Of a stretch of DNA of 64,000 bases, positions 1 to 9,011 are shown piece by piece. Within the stretch, counting starts at the first letter, position 1. Each line of letters begins with the position of its first letter. Both the position numbers and the translations under genes were made by a program. This stretch comes from Haloquadratum walsbyi J07HQW2 (GTDB lineage Archaea > Halobacteriota > Halobacteria > Halobacteriales > Haloferacaceae), in the NCBI RefSeq assembly GCF_000415985.1, contig NZ_KE356561.1, forward strand, positions 2,326,289-2,390,288, in the 5' to 3' direction. Under the pieces are notes generated by a model, which was given only the letters and a program-made list of their open reading frames with translations, was not told the DNA's origin and made no database searches.

Positions 1-297
1 CCAGAGCGTGCAAGCGTTAAAACTGCAGTGAACGCACTCAGCGGCAGCGATGTCCGAACGTTTGAGGACGTTACTGGTGAGATGGAAGTGTTTGATATCC
101 GTGTTGCCTCTGATTCACAGGTAGCAGGACAGGCTCTCAATGAGGTTGAGCTTCCAGAAGGAAGTCTCGTGATTTCAGGCGCTGGGGGAGAGCAGACCGC
201 TACTTCTGATACGCAACTTGAAGCTGGTGAACGATATATTGTCGCAGCCGATGCGGATGCCTCCGATATCGTTATCTCTGCGTTCCGGGGTGAGTGA
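1..297 (+). CDS. TrkA C-terminal (RCK_C) domain protein, 3' part only
   Basis: The reading frame is open from the first base of the window to the TGA at 295-297, so only the last 98 residues are present and the true start lies to the left. The sequence matches the RCK_C (TrkA-C) fold: a short beta-rich ligand-binding domain with the pattern VFDIRV, a hydrophobic turn at LPEGSLVIS and a closing IVISAFRG. In TrkA/Ktr regulators this domain follows an NAD-binding RCK_N domain and controls K+ or other cation transport from the cytoplasmic face. A paralogous C-terminus ending LQLFRG is encoded at 31836-32489, so the window carries two RCK-type regulators. The missing part could be an RCK_N domain or a membrane transporter. 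The family call is good, the role is inferred. Confidence 0.8.
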   Translation, partial: PERASVKTAVNALSGSDVRTFEDVTGEMEVFDIRVASDSQVAGQALNEVELPEGSLVISGAGGEQTATSDTQLEAGERYIVAADADASDIVISAFRGE

Positions 298-397
298 AGT
301 TACGACATTCACCTGTGAGTCTTGAAAGCTGATAAAACCGGAAAAATAAATAGAAATATACTCATTGTATTGTATTGTATTAAGCATAGCCGCTTAC

Positions 398-649
398 TTA
401 GCAGTTGACATCCTTTCCGCCCGTCGGCGAAGATTCCTCGCAGAGGAATTCACGGTTGCGCGTCTCCTCGGTTCTCACGGACGCTGTCGCTGTCGCGTGG
501 ACCGTCGAAGGAAGCCACCCACTTATTACCGACAGTGTGCTGGACAGCGCATGCAAATCTGTCACCGGAGCCTGAGCCTTCTCACTCGGACACACCGAGC
601 GGGTCACTGAGATACGACTACGACTACGATTCGTCCCTCCACGGGAGGA
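398..649 (-). mobile_element. Probable IS200/IS605-type remnant (TnpB 3' end / right-end hairpin)
   Basis: This stretch is visibly more GC-rich than the flanking spacer. It carries a perfect 7-bp stem with a 3-nt loop at 433-449 (ATTCCTC/GAGGAAT) and a second hairpin at 636-648 (CCTCC/GGAGG). On the minus strand an open frame runs to a stop at 398 and ends in residues such as NREFLCEESSP. Its codons overlap the first hairpin. The broken TnpB element at 32.8-34.4 kb has the same arrangement, with its C-terminal codons overlapping the right-end hairpin. I infer a decayed or miniature IS200/IS605 relative. The catalytic core is absent and I cannot name the family. Confidence 0.35.
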
Positions 650-880
650 TATTCACCTACTGGGGACCGTCAGTCGCGTTCGGTGAGTTAGCCGAGACAT
701 GACGGAACGGTGTCTTGGACTTGTCACAACGAAGCGAGACACGACGAAGCCATGATGTAGTCGAAAACTACAGTTGCTATTGAGGGAACTGTAATAAATT
801 ATGGTATGAAAAGAACGAGAAAATTTCTGTCGAATTTATTCCCGTGCGAAAGCGCGAGGCTTTCTCCTTGATTTCAGTAA

Positions 881-1060
881 TATCCTACACCTTTCTCACG
901 TGAGATTATTGCACCGGGTGGTACTCAAGCGGGGACAGTCACCGGCGCGGTCTCAATCCGTGATCAATTTAGCATCAAATTGTTCGATAATCAAATCGAC
1001 CCTCAAATCGCTGTTGTTGGCACGATTGTCGCCGATGCTGTTGAGAACGATGAACTCTGA
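881..1060 (+). pseudogene. Orphan C-terminal coding fragment, unidentified
   Basis: Frame 2 is open from just after a TAA at 878-880 to a TGA at 1058-1060, giving about 59 codons with no ATG. The residues look like real protein rather than chance: a Gly/Thr-rich stretch (GGTQAGTVTGAVS), then a beta-like hydrophobic run (FSIKLFDNQ), then an acidic haloarchaeal end (VADAVENDEL). No start codon or ribosome site is present. I read it as the surviving 3' end of a gene truncated by the insertions or deletions that shaped the 300-1140 spacer. I do not recognise the family. Confidence 0.35.
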
Positions 1061-1157
1061 ACGTCCTTATTTGCGTGTCTGAGAGTACCTCAATCACGTA
1101 CCTGTGTTCACTGCTATTTATTATGATATCTATGTGATTGCAGCTCCTATATGCTCA

Positions 1158-2819
1158 CTATCCTTCACGACGAATACGCTCTACGACAAACTCAGTATCA
1201 AGCTCTCCAAGGAACTCTCCAAGACGGGGTCCCTCTGATTGATCGAAGAACAACTGATACCCAACCTCAAAGAACTCACCCACGGGGATATCATGGTCTC
1301 TCGCGATATCGAAGATTGCCTCTTGAATCTCTTCACCATCGCTTCCATCTGCAACGACTTCTGCAAGCGTATCGAGTGCTTCTGCTGTATCTGATGTTGG
1401 GTCAATATCAACAGCTGGTTGGGTTTCCTGTAATTGATAGTTATACGTATTATCCATTCGCTCTGCCCACGTACGGGCTTTCTCAATACGCTTGAGCGCA
1501 TCGTCAATCGCCCATTCAGGTGTTTCCGCGTCGATATGACCCTCATTACGTGCCATCTCAATCTGAAGTGAGCGGTCGTCTGTCATCCCCAACATCGCCG
1601 CAAACGTATATGGGAGTCGGACACGATTTGAGTCAATATCCTCAACGACGTGTGGATATGCCTGTTCAGCGAATGCATTTAATGAGTCATCATTGACCCC
1701 ATCAAAGTACGCCCGCTCAAATCGGTCAAAATCATCAACAAGCTGATCGAGATTCCGCAAGTCAAGATCACGTGCCCGCCGTGGGTCAAGTGCGAAGAAA
1801 TATCGAATAATAGCCGGTTCAAGTAGCGTGAGCAACTCTGTAACGGTAACTATATTTCCAGTCGATGAAGACAGTGGTTCATCATTGATCGTGAACCACT
1901 CATACACCATTGGAATCGGCGCGGTTGAATCAAGCACGTTCTCTGCGATATCCTCTCCGGATGGCCATGACCCCTCAGCATGGTCTTTCCCAAACGGCTC
2001 AAAGTCAACATCAAGAACCTGCCACTGTGCAGGCCATTCGAACCGCCACGGAAGCTTTCCCTCTCGGAGTGTTGCTTCACCCTCATGACCACACCCCTCG
2101 ATTATCTTCTCACCAGCAGTCATATCTGTACAACGATATGCGATTGTCTGCGCCTCAAGATCAATTTCAGTGACCGTCTCTGTTATTTTTCCACAGTTTT
2201 GACAAAGCGGATTGAATGGAACGTAATCCTCATTTACCTTTGATTGATACTGAGAGAGCACTTCGCGTGCACTATCGATATTCTCCAAGATAGACGTGAT
2301 GACATCTTCAAATTTCCCTTCACGATAATATTCAGTATTCGAGATAATCTCAACCGGGATACCGAGACGATCGGCGTCGGCTGCCAACAGTTTCGTAAAA
2401 TGAGCAGCGTATGACGCTGATTCGCCGAACGGGTCGGGAATGTCAGTGTATGGTTGCCCAAGGTTTCGACCCAGGGCACCAGCATCGACATCGCCTAAGC
2501 CAACAATTTCCCCTGTATCATCTGCAAGTCGCTTTGGGAGACTCCGTAGTGGGTCTCGGTCATCGCTAGTGAACACCTGTCGTACTTCATGTCCACGCTC
2601 TCGGAGTACTTCGGCGACAAAGTATCCTCGCATGACCTCATTGAAATTTCCAAGATGTGCAACTCCAGACGGTGATACACCACCTTTGATTACGATTGGA
2701 TCAGTCGGATCGCTCCCTTCGATCTCGTCTGCAGCGACTGCAGCCCAAAATGCCTGTGTTTGTGCTTTGTTTGTTGAGTCAGTATCCTTTGTCGCAGGGG
2801 TCTGTGTATCATTATTCAT
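1158..2819 (-). CDS. lysS: Lysyl-tRNA synthetase, class I
   Basis: This 553-residue protein charges tRNA-Lys with lysine in the cytoplasm. It is the class I LysRS typical of euryarchaea, not the class II enzyme of most bacteria. The HIGH-type motif reads HLGN at residues 55-58, following the PSG turn. The KMSKS-type loop is the diverged LSSSTGN in the middle third. A Cys cluster (CQNCGK, later CGHEGE) lies between them and fits the zinc-binding insert of this family. The C-terminal half is the helical anticodon-binding region. It is the second gene after pyrH on the minus strand, only 30 nt downstream of the pyrH stop, so the two are probably co-transcribed. The length is normal for haloarchaeal LysRS. 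Confidence 0.96.
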   Translation of the reverse strand: MNNDTQTPATKDTDSTNKAQTQAFWAAVAADEIEGSDPTDPIVIKGGVSPSGVAHLGNFNEVMRGYFVAEVLRERGHEVRQVFTSDDRDPLRSLPKRLADDTGEIVGLGDVDAGALGRNLGQPYTDIPDPFGESASYAAHFTKLLAADADRLGIPVEIISNTEYYREGKFEDVITSILENIDSAREVLSQYQSKVNEDYVPFNPLCQNCGKITETVTEIDLEAQTIAYRCTDMTAGEKIIEGCGHEGEATLREGKLPWRFEWPAQWQVLDVDFEPFGKDHAEGSWPSGEDIAENVLDSTAPIPMVYEWFTINDEPLSSSTGNIVTVTELLTLLEPAIIRYFFALDPRRARDLDLRNLDQLVDDFDRFERAYFDGVNDDSLNAFAEQAYPHVVEDIDSNRVRLPYTFAAMLGMTDDRSLQIEMARNEGHIDAETPEWAIDDALKRIEKARTWAERMDNTYNYQLQETQPAVDIDPTSDTAEALDTLAEVVADGSDGEEIQEAIFDIARDHDIPVGEFFEVGYQLFFDQSEGPRLGEFLGELDTEFVVERIRREG

Positions 2820-2849
2820 TGATGATTATCACTCGCCATGAACTCATAC

Positions 2850-3551
2850 TCATAATTCATCCGTTGTATCAGGTGGAACGATATCTGTTCCATTATGCTC
2901 ACCGTTGAGGACAGCTGATTTGATGTGTTGTGGATCGCCACCATCAAGAACAATCGTTCGCATCCCCGCTCGCTGAATAAGCTTTGCTGCAAGAAGATCA
3001 ACAGGTGCGGACGCGCCGGCATCACGGCTCATTGGTGCAACGACGTCGACCAACTCTGTCGGCAACAGTTGAGCATATTTCTCTGCTCCATCCTGTGAGC
3101 TTGGGTCAGCATCATACACACCATTGACGCTTGTTGCGTACACAAGTAGGTCAGCATCAACGTACTCAGCAAGCGCAGCAGCAACCGCATCAGTCGTCTG
3201 TCCCGGCATGATTCCACCCATGATCGATATATCGCCGCGTCGCATCGCATCACCAGCGTCTTCATAATCTTGTGCGACTTTCGGGTCAACGCGCGATCCA
3301 AGGGCAGCAATGAGTAACCGTGCGTTAATCCGTGTTACGTCGATACCAATCTGGTCAAGTTGGACCTCATTTGCGCCCAGTTCTCGAGCAGTCCCGATGT
3401 AATCACGAGCAACACCACCACCACCGATGACCGCTGCGATATCATATCCCGCCTCGGCAAGGGTCTCGACAACCATCGCGTGGTCTTCGACCCGTCGTGC
3501 ATCGAGATCAGGAGCAAGGACACTCCCGCCGATGGAGACGACAACTCTCAT
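2850..3551 (-). CDS. pyrH: UMP kinase, archaeal type
   Basis: This 233-residue protein phosphorylates UMP to UDP with ATP in pyrimidine nucleotide synthesis. The fold is the amino-acid-kinase family. The N-terminal beta-strand and Gly loop reads VVSIGGSVLAPD, a second Gly-rich loop reads VIGGGGVARDYIG near residue 60, and the central MGGIMPGQTTDAVAA motif is characteristic of archaeal UMP kinases. The length suits the archaeal branch, which is shorter than bacterial PyrH. The start at 3551 gives the expected MRVVVSIGG beginning, so no extension is needed. It is divergent from the MoaE-fusion gene and forms the first gene of a pyrH-lysS unit. Confidence 0.95.
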   Translation of the reverse strand: MRVVVSIGGSVLAPDLDARRVEDHAMVVETLAEAGYDIAAVIGGGGVARDYIGTARELGANEVQLDQIGIDVTRINARLLIAALGSRVDPKVAQDYEDAGDAMRRGDISIMGGIMPGQTTDAVAAALAEYVDADLLVYATSVNGVYDADPSSQDGAEKYAQLLPTELVDVVAPMSRDAGASAPVDLLAAKLIQRAGMRTIVLDGGDPQHIKSAVLNGEHNGTDIVPPDTTDEL

Positions 3552-3687
3552 TGAACGTGATTGCTGCGAATTAGGCTTAAGAGTTTTTAACTACTATTGA
3601 TCTTAGTTTGAATATTACGTACATCACCGGGCTAACCTGTATGAACACGCCGACAATATGAAACCGATTGGTCACTCGAGAGATATT

Positions 3688-4512
3688 ATGCAAGTGCTCG
3701 GGATCCTTGGGCGAGATGCAGGGGCGCTCTGCAGTGACGTCGTTGCCCAACTTGATGGCACAGTCGCGGTTATCCAGACACAGCAAACAACAGATCAAAT
3801 ATCCACTGGTGCTCAAACCATATCACCCGATGTAACGACTCAGTATGACCTCACAAATGACGGTCGCTGGCATGCGAATGGTGAAAATCGCAATATATCT
3901 GATATTCTTGATGAACTTTCAACGACGGTCGATTATACGCTTGTTATCGGCGCATCAAGCGCACGTATACCTACGGTGGCACTCGATACTGCAGTAACAG
4001 ATTCTAACTTCGGCTCTGAGTCTAATCACGTCGTTCTTAGTGGTGAATCAGCAGCAACGGTTGATGTTAGTGAGGTTGTTGCTGCCGTTGAGACCGCTGA
4101 ACCGTATATTACTCTGTCAACGCTTGTTGAACGAGTCAAGGCGTCTTCAGAGGCAGGCCGTGCCGGTGCAATTGCAACCTTCACTGGGCGAGTGCGCGCA
4201 CGCGATGATGATGACGATCCAAAGACCGTTTCTCTTCGATTTGAGACGTATGATTCAGTCGCTGATGATCGAATGCGTGAGATTGAGTCTGAATTGATTG
4301 AACGTGATGGTGTATTTGCGGTTGAGCTATTTCATAAGACGGGTGTGATCAATAATGGAGAGGACATTGTGTTCGTTGTTGTCTTAGCTGGACACCGGCA
4401 AGAAGCATTCGAGACAGTTTCAGATGGTATTAATAGACTCAAAGCTGAGGTTCCAATCTTCAAGCATGAGACAACTGTTGAAGAGGATTTCTGGGTACAT
4501 AAACGCGATTAA
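3688..4512 (+). CDS. moaE: Molybdopterin synthase catalytic subunit MoaE with N-terminal MobB-like domain
   Basis: The C-terminal half (about residues 125-274) is MoaE, the large subunit of molybdopterin synthase, which inserts dithiolene sulfur into precursor Z with MoaD as donor. It shows GAIATFTGRVR, the YDSVADDRM helix and VPIFKHE, where the Lys corresponds to the active-site Lys region. The N-terminal half resembles the MobB GTPase domain fused to MoaE in haloarchaea. Its P-loop is degenerate, however: the start reads MQVLGILGRDAGALCSD with no GKT/S. I chose ATG 3688 over 3658 because MQVLGI is the usual beginning. The MoaE call is strong. Loss of nucleotide binding in the MobB part is inferred. 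Two molybdopterin oxidoreductases at 38.7-44.1 kb would use the product. Confidence 0.9.
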   Translation: MQVLGILGRDAGALCSDVVAQLDGTVAVIQTQQTTDQISTGAQTISPDVTTQYDLTNDGRWHANGENRNISDILDELSTTVDYTLVIGASSARIPTVALDTAVTDSNFGSESNHVVLSGESAATVDVSEVVAAVETAEPYITLSTLVERVKASSEAGRAGAIATFTGRVRARDDDDDPKTVSLRFETYDSVADDRMREIESELIERDGVFAVELFHKTGVINNGEDIVFVVVLAGHRQEAFETVSDGINRLKAEVPIFKHETTVEEDFWVHKRD

Positions 4513-4817
4513 TGTGCTTTCTGGTGGAGACTATATTCGCTGCTGACGAGAGAAATATTCGAAAATCAACCCATATAGATTATTTATAATTGCGAATTGT
4601 CTGACATCCGTCGAACATATCGCCGATTACATCTCATTTAATTTTGATCTTATATCTATAGAAATAAACAGTTAAAAACAAGAATAAAATATAAGACGTC
4701 TACAAAATCAGAGTTAAAGAGTCACGATATCTCATTCAAAACGTAAATAAAGTCGAATTTTATCGAACAATCTTACCCATATATACTCTCGGGAAATTAT
4801 TATGCGAGTGTATACTG
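4513..4817. other. AT-rich intergenic spacer
   Basis: No coding frame of substance is present on either strand. The sequence is markedly AT-rich with several A/T runs. The last 60 bases before 4818 contain candidate TATA-like stretches for the following gene. I see no repeat, RNA gene or hairpin that stands out. Confidence 0.6.
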
Positions 4818-5084
4818 ATGAGCGCAACTACATCACCCTCCACAGATGCGGACGAGGACCAGTCCAAAGAAGATCGTTTGCGAAATTATCTCGTTTCGAA
4901 GGCTCAAGATGGCGAGATGTATTTCAAATCGAAGTTCATCGCTGATGAAGTCGGACTTTCGGCGAAAGAAATTGGTGCACTCATGGTCAAGCTTCGTGAC
5001 TCTGCAACCGAATTGACCGTTGAGAAATGGTCATACACCAGCGCAACTACCTGGCGTGTGGAAACAACCACCGAGGCGGCTTGA
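4818..5084 (+). CDS. Small winged-helix-like haloarchaeal protein (DUF7123-like)
   Basis: This 88-residue acidic protein has the pattern of a short winged helix: RNYLVSKAQDGEMYFKSKFIADEVGLSAKEIGAL looks like helix-turn-helix followed by a wing ending in VEKWSYTS and TTWRV. It resembles a small family conserved across haloarchaea (I believe DUF7123), whose members share the YFKSKFI and LSAKE segments and a C-terminal TTWRV. No enzymatic motif is visible. A DNA-binding role is only suggested by the fold. It stands alone between two long AT-rich spacers, upstream of the M50 protease gene. Confidence 0.8.
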   Translation: MSATTSPSTDADEDQSKEDRLRNYLVSKAQDGEMYFKSKFIADEVGLSAKEIGALMVKLRDSATELTVEKWSYTSATTWRVETTTEAA

Positions 5085-5399
5085 ATATCGCTGCCACCCG
5101 CTGAGTTGATCTGAGTAGTCATCATACACGTGTCAGCCTGCCGTTCATCATTCCGCTGATCAAGAAATTTAGTTGCTTTTTACATCAGTTTATTATCACG
5201 TTTACCTGATAGTGATACCATTACGATCAGGATCAGAATAATGATACTGATAACGATAACATATAATAGATATCGGCGATTCGACTAATAGCTGTATCCG
5301 GCGTATCACCGACATATGAGTGACTTCTGTGCATTGCTAGCCGTTTCAACTATGGCGCAGTCAAGAGGTTTATTGGTCCCTACATAATATTATTCTGTA
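5085..5399. other. Intergenic spacer with promoter of the M50 protease gene
   Basis: No gene is visible. The spacer contains direct reiterations of GATAATGAT/GATAACGAT-like sequence around 5220-5265. It ends with a TATA-like TTTATT at 5369-5374, 26-31 nt before the ATG at 5400, the spacing expected for a leaderless archaeal transcript. Confidence 0.55.
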
Positions 5400-6539
5400 A
5401 TGGAATCACTCGATCCGGCAGTGGATCCGCCGGTCGACGCCCTCCAATCGGTCTTCCATCTTTATGAAACACAGCGGGACGGCGACCGCATCCTCTATTA
5501 TGGTGAGTCGCTCGTGCCCGAGCAGATGTTGATTCGTGAGGCATGGCCAGCGTTCCGTGAGGCGGGCTATGAGATCGAACTGGCATCGACAGAAACACAT
5601 GAAGACATTGTCGTCGCACGTCCAGTCGATACTACTATCAATGGATTTCCGTGGAAAAATGTGCTCTTATTTGTTGCGACGATCGTTTCAACACTCCTTG
5701 TCGGCGCAATTACCTGGTATTATGTCCCACCGTCAGACCTCCTTGCTGATCCATTGATCCTATTGCAAGCATGGCCGTTCACTGCAGCCATCCTTGGCGT
5801 TCTCGCCACACACGAGTTAGGTCACTACATTATGGGACGATATCATGGGGTTGACGTCTCACTTCCATATGTTATCCCGTTCATATTCCCGTTCGGTACA
5901 CTTGGCGCAATCATTCAAATGCGTGGACAGATGCCAGATCGAAAGGCACTGTTCGATATCGGTGTTGCAGGTCCGCTTGCTGGGTTGATGGCAACAGTAG
6001 TTGTAACCGCCATTGGTCTCACTCAGTCTCCGATTCAAATCCCCACCCGAGCAATAGAGCAAGGTGGGCAAGCAATTATATTCAATAATCCACCGTTACT
6101 CAATATTATCGCGGCTACCATTGGAGAGCCGACAGCGTACAATGATCCTCGTATGTCTGTCTCTCCTATTATTATCGGTGGCTGGGTTGGCATGTTTTTC
6201 ACCGTACTCAATTTACTCCCCGTGGGTCAACTTGACGGTGGACATATTCTTCGGGCAATCCTTGGGAGTGCTCAAGAACGTGTTGCGGCCCTTGTCCCAA
6301 TCAGTCTTATCGGGCTTGCAGCATACCTCCATTACGGTCTTGGATATGCATTTAATGAGTCAGTCGGACTCTGGGCATTCTGGGGCGTTATCTCAGCACT
6401 TGTTGCATTCAGAGGTCCTGCAAACCCCATTGATGACACGCCACTTGATATCCCCCGCATCCTTCTTGGGGTGATTACGTTTGCTCTCGGAGCACTCTGT
6501 TTCTTGCTTGTCCCAATCGAAGTAGCGACGGTGGGATAA
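5400..6539 (+). CDS. Site-2-type membrane metalloprotease (peptidase M50)
   Basis: This 379-residue multi-spanning membrane protein is an intramembrane zinc protease. The zinc-binding motif HELGH is at residues 138-142, inside a hydrophobic segment. The second motif NLLPVGQLDGGH begins near residue 271 and supplies the third metal ligand, Asp 279. The N-terminal 85 residues are soluble, followed by at least six hydrophobic segments. In other organisms such enzymes release membrane-tethered regulators. No substrate is encoded next door. The start ATG at 5400 lies 26-31 nt after a TTTATT box, supporting a leaderless mRNA. Convergent thiL follows after about 220 bp. Confidence 0.93.
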   Translation: MESLDPAVDPPVDALQSVFHLYETQRDGDRILYYGESLVPEQMLIREAWPAFREAGYEIELASTETHEDIVVARPVDTTINGFPWKNVLLFVATIVSTLLVGAITWYYVPPSDLLADPLILLQAWPFTAAILGVLATHELGHYIMGRYHGVDVSLPYVIPFIFPFGTLGAIIQMRGQMPDRKALFDIGVAGPLAGLMATVVVTAIGLTQSPIQIPTRAIEQGGQAIIFNNPPLLNIIAATIGEPTAYNDPRMSVSPIIIGGWVGMFFTVLNLLPVGQLDGGHILRAILGSAQERVAALVPISLIGLAAYLHYGLGYAFNESVGLWAFWGVISALVAFRGPANPIDDTPLDIPRILLGVITFALGALCFLLVPIEVATVG

Positions 6540-6765
6540 TCTGCATCAAATAGTAAACGGAATTCAAATGAGACACAGTTAGGCGGCTTGAGAGTGCTGA
6601 TCTCACTGTTTATGCTTTTCTCTATGTACTAGATGTAAGTAATACTATGACAGCTTGGACAATGTGAAACTGTTCTTAGGTTCTAATCCCGGGGTCCATG
6701 CCAGAACTGACACATAAAGAACTCAATAATATAATTTCGCAATCGTGATAGCAGTATTTCGATAC

Positions 6766-7662
6766 TTAATCCGTGGCGTGTGTATATCCTTCATCTGCAA
6801 GTGGTTCATCATCTATTGTAATTCCACTACCGGATTCTGTGACTTCACCAATGACGTGTAATGGAGCTGATGTTGTTCCACGGGCATCTTCAACTGCTGT
6901 TGGTGGGAGCGTAAATACGAGTTCAAAATCTTCACCAATCGTTGTCGTGAGTTCTCGCTGTGTCGACACATCATCAGCATACTCTTTCACACCTGGATGA
7001 GCTGGGATCGAATCCCAGCGTAAGGACATTCCTACTTCAGAAGCAGACGCAAGTTGGTGGACCGACCGCGCAAGTCCGTCAGAGGAATCCATCATTGCTG
7101 TTGTATATTCTGTGAGTGCTACTCCCGTGCGTACACGCGGGGTAAACTGGAATAATTCATTTGCATATGTAATATCATCAGCAGCAAATGCTTTCAGCCC
7201 CGCTGCGGTTCGCCCGAAGCTGCCACTCACACAGACGCAATCACCGACCTGTGCACCATGGCGATACGATGGATGATCAACAGTACCGAGCGCCGTCGTT
7301 GCAACAGTTAATTCTGATGTTGTATCAAGATCACCACCGACATAACTGCCGCCGACAGCTTCACATACATCAATTGCACCAGCAATGAATGAGTCTAGTT
7401 CATCTGAATCAAACGCTGGAGCACCGTACACAGCAACTGCAGCGATAGCCTGTCCACCCATCGCAGCAACATCCGAGAGTGACGCACCAACAGCACGCCA
7501 TCCTGCAGTATATTTGGTGGTTCCGTCTGGGAAATCTGTCGCCTCATGAAGCATATCAGTCGTGATGACGAGTGATACTGAATCTAGTGAAATTACTGCT
7601 GCGTCATCGCCTGCCTGCGATATAGTTGTTGACAACTGACTGAGAGCAGCACCTTCGTCCAT
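6766..7662 (-). CDS. thiL: Thiamine-monophosphate kinase
   Basis: ThiL phosphorylates thiamine monophosphate to thiamine pyrophosphate, the last step of cofactor synthesis. The protein belongs to the PurM/AIR-synthetase-like ATP-binding family. The N-terminal segment has AGDDAAVI, the conserved Asp-rich Mg/ATP site. Then come TTDMLHEATDF, the helix WRAVGASLSDVAAMGG, GGDLDTT, and the C-terminal MMDSSDGLARSV and GEDFELVFTL. I prefer the ATG at 7662 (MDEGAALS) over 7674, because haloarchaeal homologues begin with MDE and the four extra residues are not conserved in character. About 298 residues, normal length. Confidence 0.93.
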   Translation of the reverse strand: MDEGAALSQLSTTISQAGDDAAVISLDSVSLVITTDMLHEATDFPDGTTKYTAGWRAVGASLSDVAAMGGQAIAAVAVYGAPAFDSDELDSFIAGAIDVCEAVGGSYVGGDLDTTSELTVATTALGTVDHPSYRHGAQVGDCVCVSGSFGRTAAGLKAFAADDITYANELFQFTPRVRTGVALTEYTTAMMDSSDGLARSVHQLASASEVGMSLRWDSIPAHPGVKEYADDVSTQRELTTTIGEDFELVFTLPPTAVEDARGTTSAPLHVIGEVTESGSGITIDDEPLADEGYTHATD

Positions 7663-7865
7663 ATACAGTATCATCAGACCCGTCTTAATACGCGTTTGTC
7701 ATGGCTAAATGACATCCCTATCTGCATCGACCAGATGCTGATTTCCTTTTATCATATTCCTGGTTTCTCTGCTCCCCGATATTACTATGACCGTGATATT
7801 CAGCCAACATATCATCGTTTCAGGCTTTCGATGGGTTGATAATCAAGACAGCCAAGTGAAAATAC

Positions 7866-8912
7866 ATGCGCGTTGATGATCTCCGAACCACCGCTATTGG
7901 GTTTGGCAGTGTCATCATCATCTTTGCTGCGCTATTCGCTTTTGTTGGCGTTGATGAACTCATTGCAACCGTACGTACGGCTAATCCCCAATATATTGTA
8001 TTAGTCGTCGGAGTGACGCTCATGTGGCTTTTTTCATGGAGTGTTTCACTTCATACAGTGCTTCAAACACTTGATGTGCATCTCTCTTATATTGGATCAT
8101 TCTTTGTGTTTGCCGGTGCAATGTTTTCTAATAACGTCACCCCATTTGGGCAAGCCGGTGGTGAGCCCATTACTGCATATCTTATTTCAAAAACTGCTGA
8201 TGCAGAGTACGAAACGAGCCTTGCAGCTATTGCCAGCGTCGACACATTAAATCTAATTCCTTCGATATCAATCGCATTAATCGGCGTTGGGTATTTTATG
8301 ACTGAGATTGCACTTGGTTCACGCTCAAATATTGTTATTGGGGTTACGTCGGTCGTTATTCTTACAAGTATTATTCTAACGATTGGATATACCGCTTGGC
8401 GATATCGATACAACATTGAACATCGTGTCGTAAATGCGTTTACGCCGATTATTCACTGGTTTGCAAACGTCGTTCCGCCTCTGCCAGACACCAATAAAAC
8501 AGAAGTCGAGAGCCGGATTGAAGGATTCTTCCGAGCAATCGAGCGTGTCGCAGCAAATCCTCGACAACTCGCTGTTGCGCTCAGTGCCTCGACTATTGGA
8601 TGGATCTGTCAAATGACCGCCTTATGGCTTGCATTTCGCGCAATTGGGATCGAGCTTCGAACGACATTTATTCTGATCATCGTCCCGATTGCGACTATTG
8701 CTGGGGTGACACCATTGCCTGGTGGTGCTGGTGGGATTGAAACAGTGCTCGTGTTCTTATTATTATCCGCCCCGCTCCCAAGCGTGACTGAGGCGATTGC
8801 AGTCACAGCTGTGGTCATCTTCCGAGGTGCCATTTACTGGGTTCCGGTCATCCTCGGTGGGGGTGTGGTCGCTTGGATTAGTAGTGGCGCTAACATCGGC
8901 AGTCACAGTTGA
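7866..8912 (+). CDS. Flippase-like / LPG-synthase transmembrane-domain membrane protein (UPF0104)
   Basis: This is a 348-residue integral membrane protein with about eight hydrophobic segments and little soluble sequence. The pattern fits the UPF0104 family (LPG-synthase TM domain). It has the FSNNVTPFGQAGGEP motif after the third segment and the TPLPGGAGGIE motif near residue 290, both signature loops of the family. Archaeal members are often annotated as lipid flippase-like, but the substrate is unknown. The C-terminal amino-acyl transfer domain of bacterial MprF is absent. It is divergent from thiL, with a 200-bp spacer. Confidence 0.85.
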   Translation: MRVDDLRTTAIGFGSVIIIFAALFAFVGVDELIATVRTANPQYIVLVVGVTLMWLFSWSVSLHTVLQTLDVHLSYIGSFFVFAGAMFSNNVTPFGQAGGEPITAYLISKTADAEYETSLAAIASVDTLNLIPSISIALIGVGYFMTEIALGSRSNIVIGVTSVVILTSIILTIGYTAWRYRYNIEHRVVNAFTPIIHWFANVVPPLPDTNKTEVESRIEGFFRAIERVAANPRQLAVALSASTIGWICQMTALWLAFRAIGIELRTTFILIIVPIATIAGVTPLPGGAGGIETVLVFLLLSAPLPSVTEAIAVTAVVIFRGAIYWVPVILGGGVVAWISSGANIGSHS

Positions 8913-8981
8913 TGATTTCGCAGCGACTCTATTTTACTGGTTAACCGCCGGTCTTGAGCCATGAAGCGGTGATACGATGGC

Positions 8982-8987
8982 TTTAAA
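8982..8987 (+). promoter_or_regulatory. TATA-like box of rps19e
   Basis: TTTAAA lies 25-30 nt before the ATG at 9012, the spacing of a haloarchaeal TATA box to a start site at or next to the start codon. This suggests a leaderless transcript. Confidence 0.5.
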
Positions 8988-9011
8988 CGATATCGGCAGG
9001 TATCAAAATGC

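Noticed and set aside
365-610. Plus-strand open frame across the GC-rich block at the left
   Set aside because: Arg-rich, repetitive product with no haloarchaeal acidic bias; best explained as a shadow of the minus-strand remnant.
6671-6706. T-arm-like sequence (GGTTCTAATCCC) before thiL, suggesting a tRNA fragment
   Set aside because: The stem pairs poorly and no matching acceptor, D-arm or anticodon arm is found in the surrounding 80 bp.
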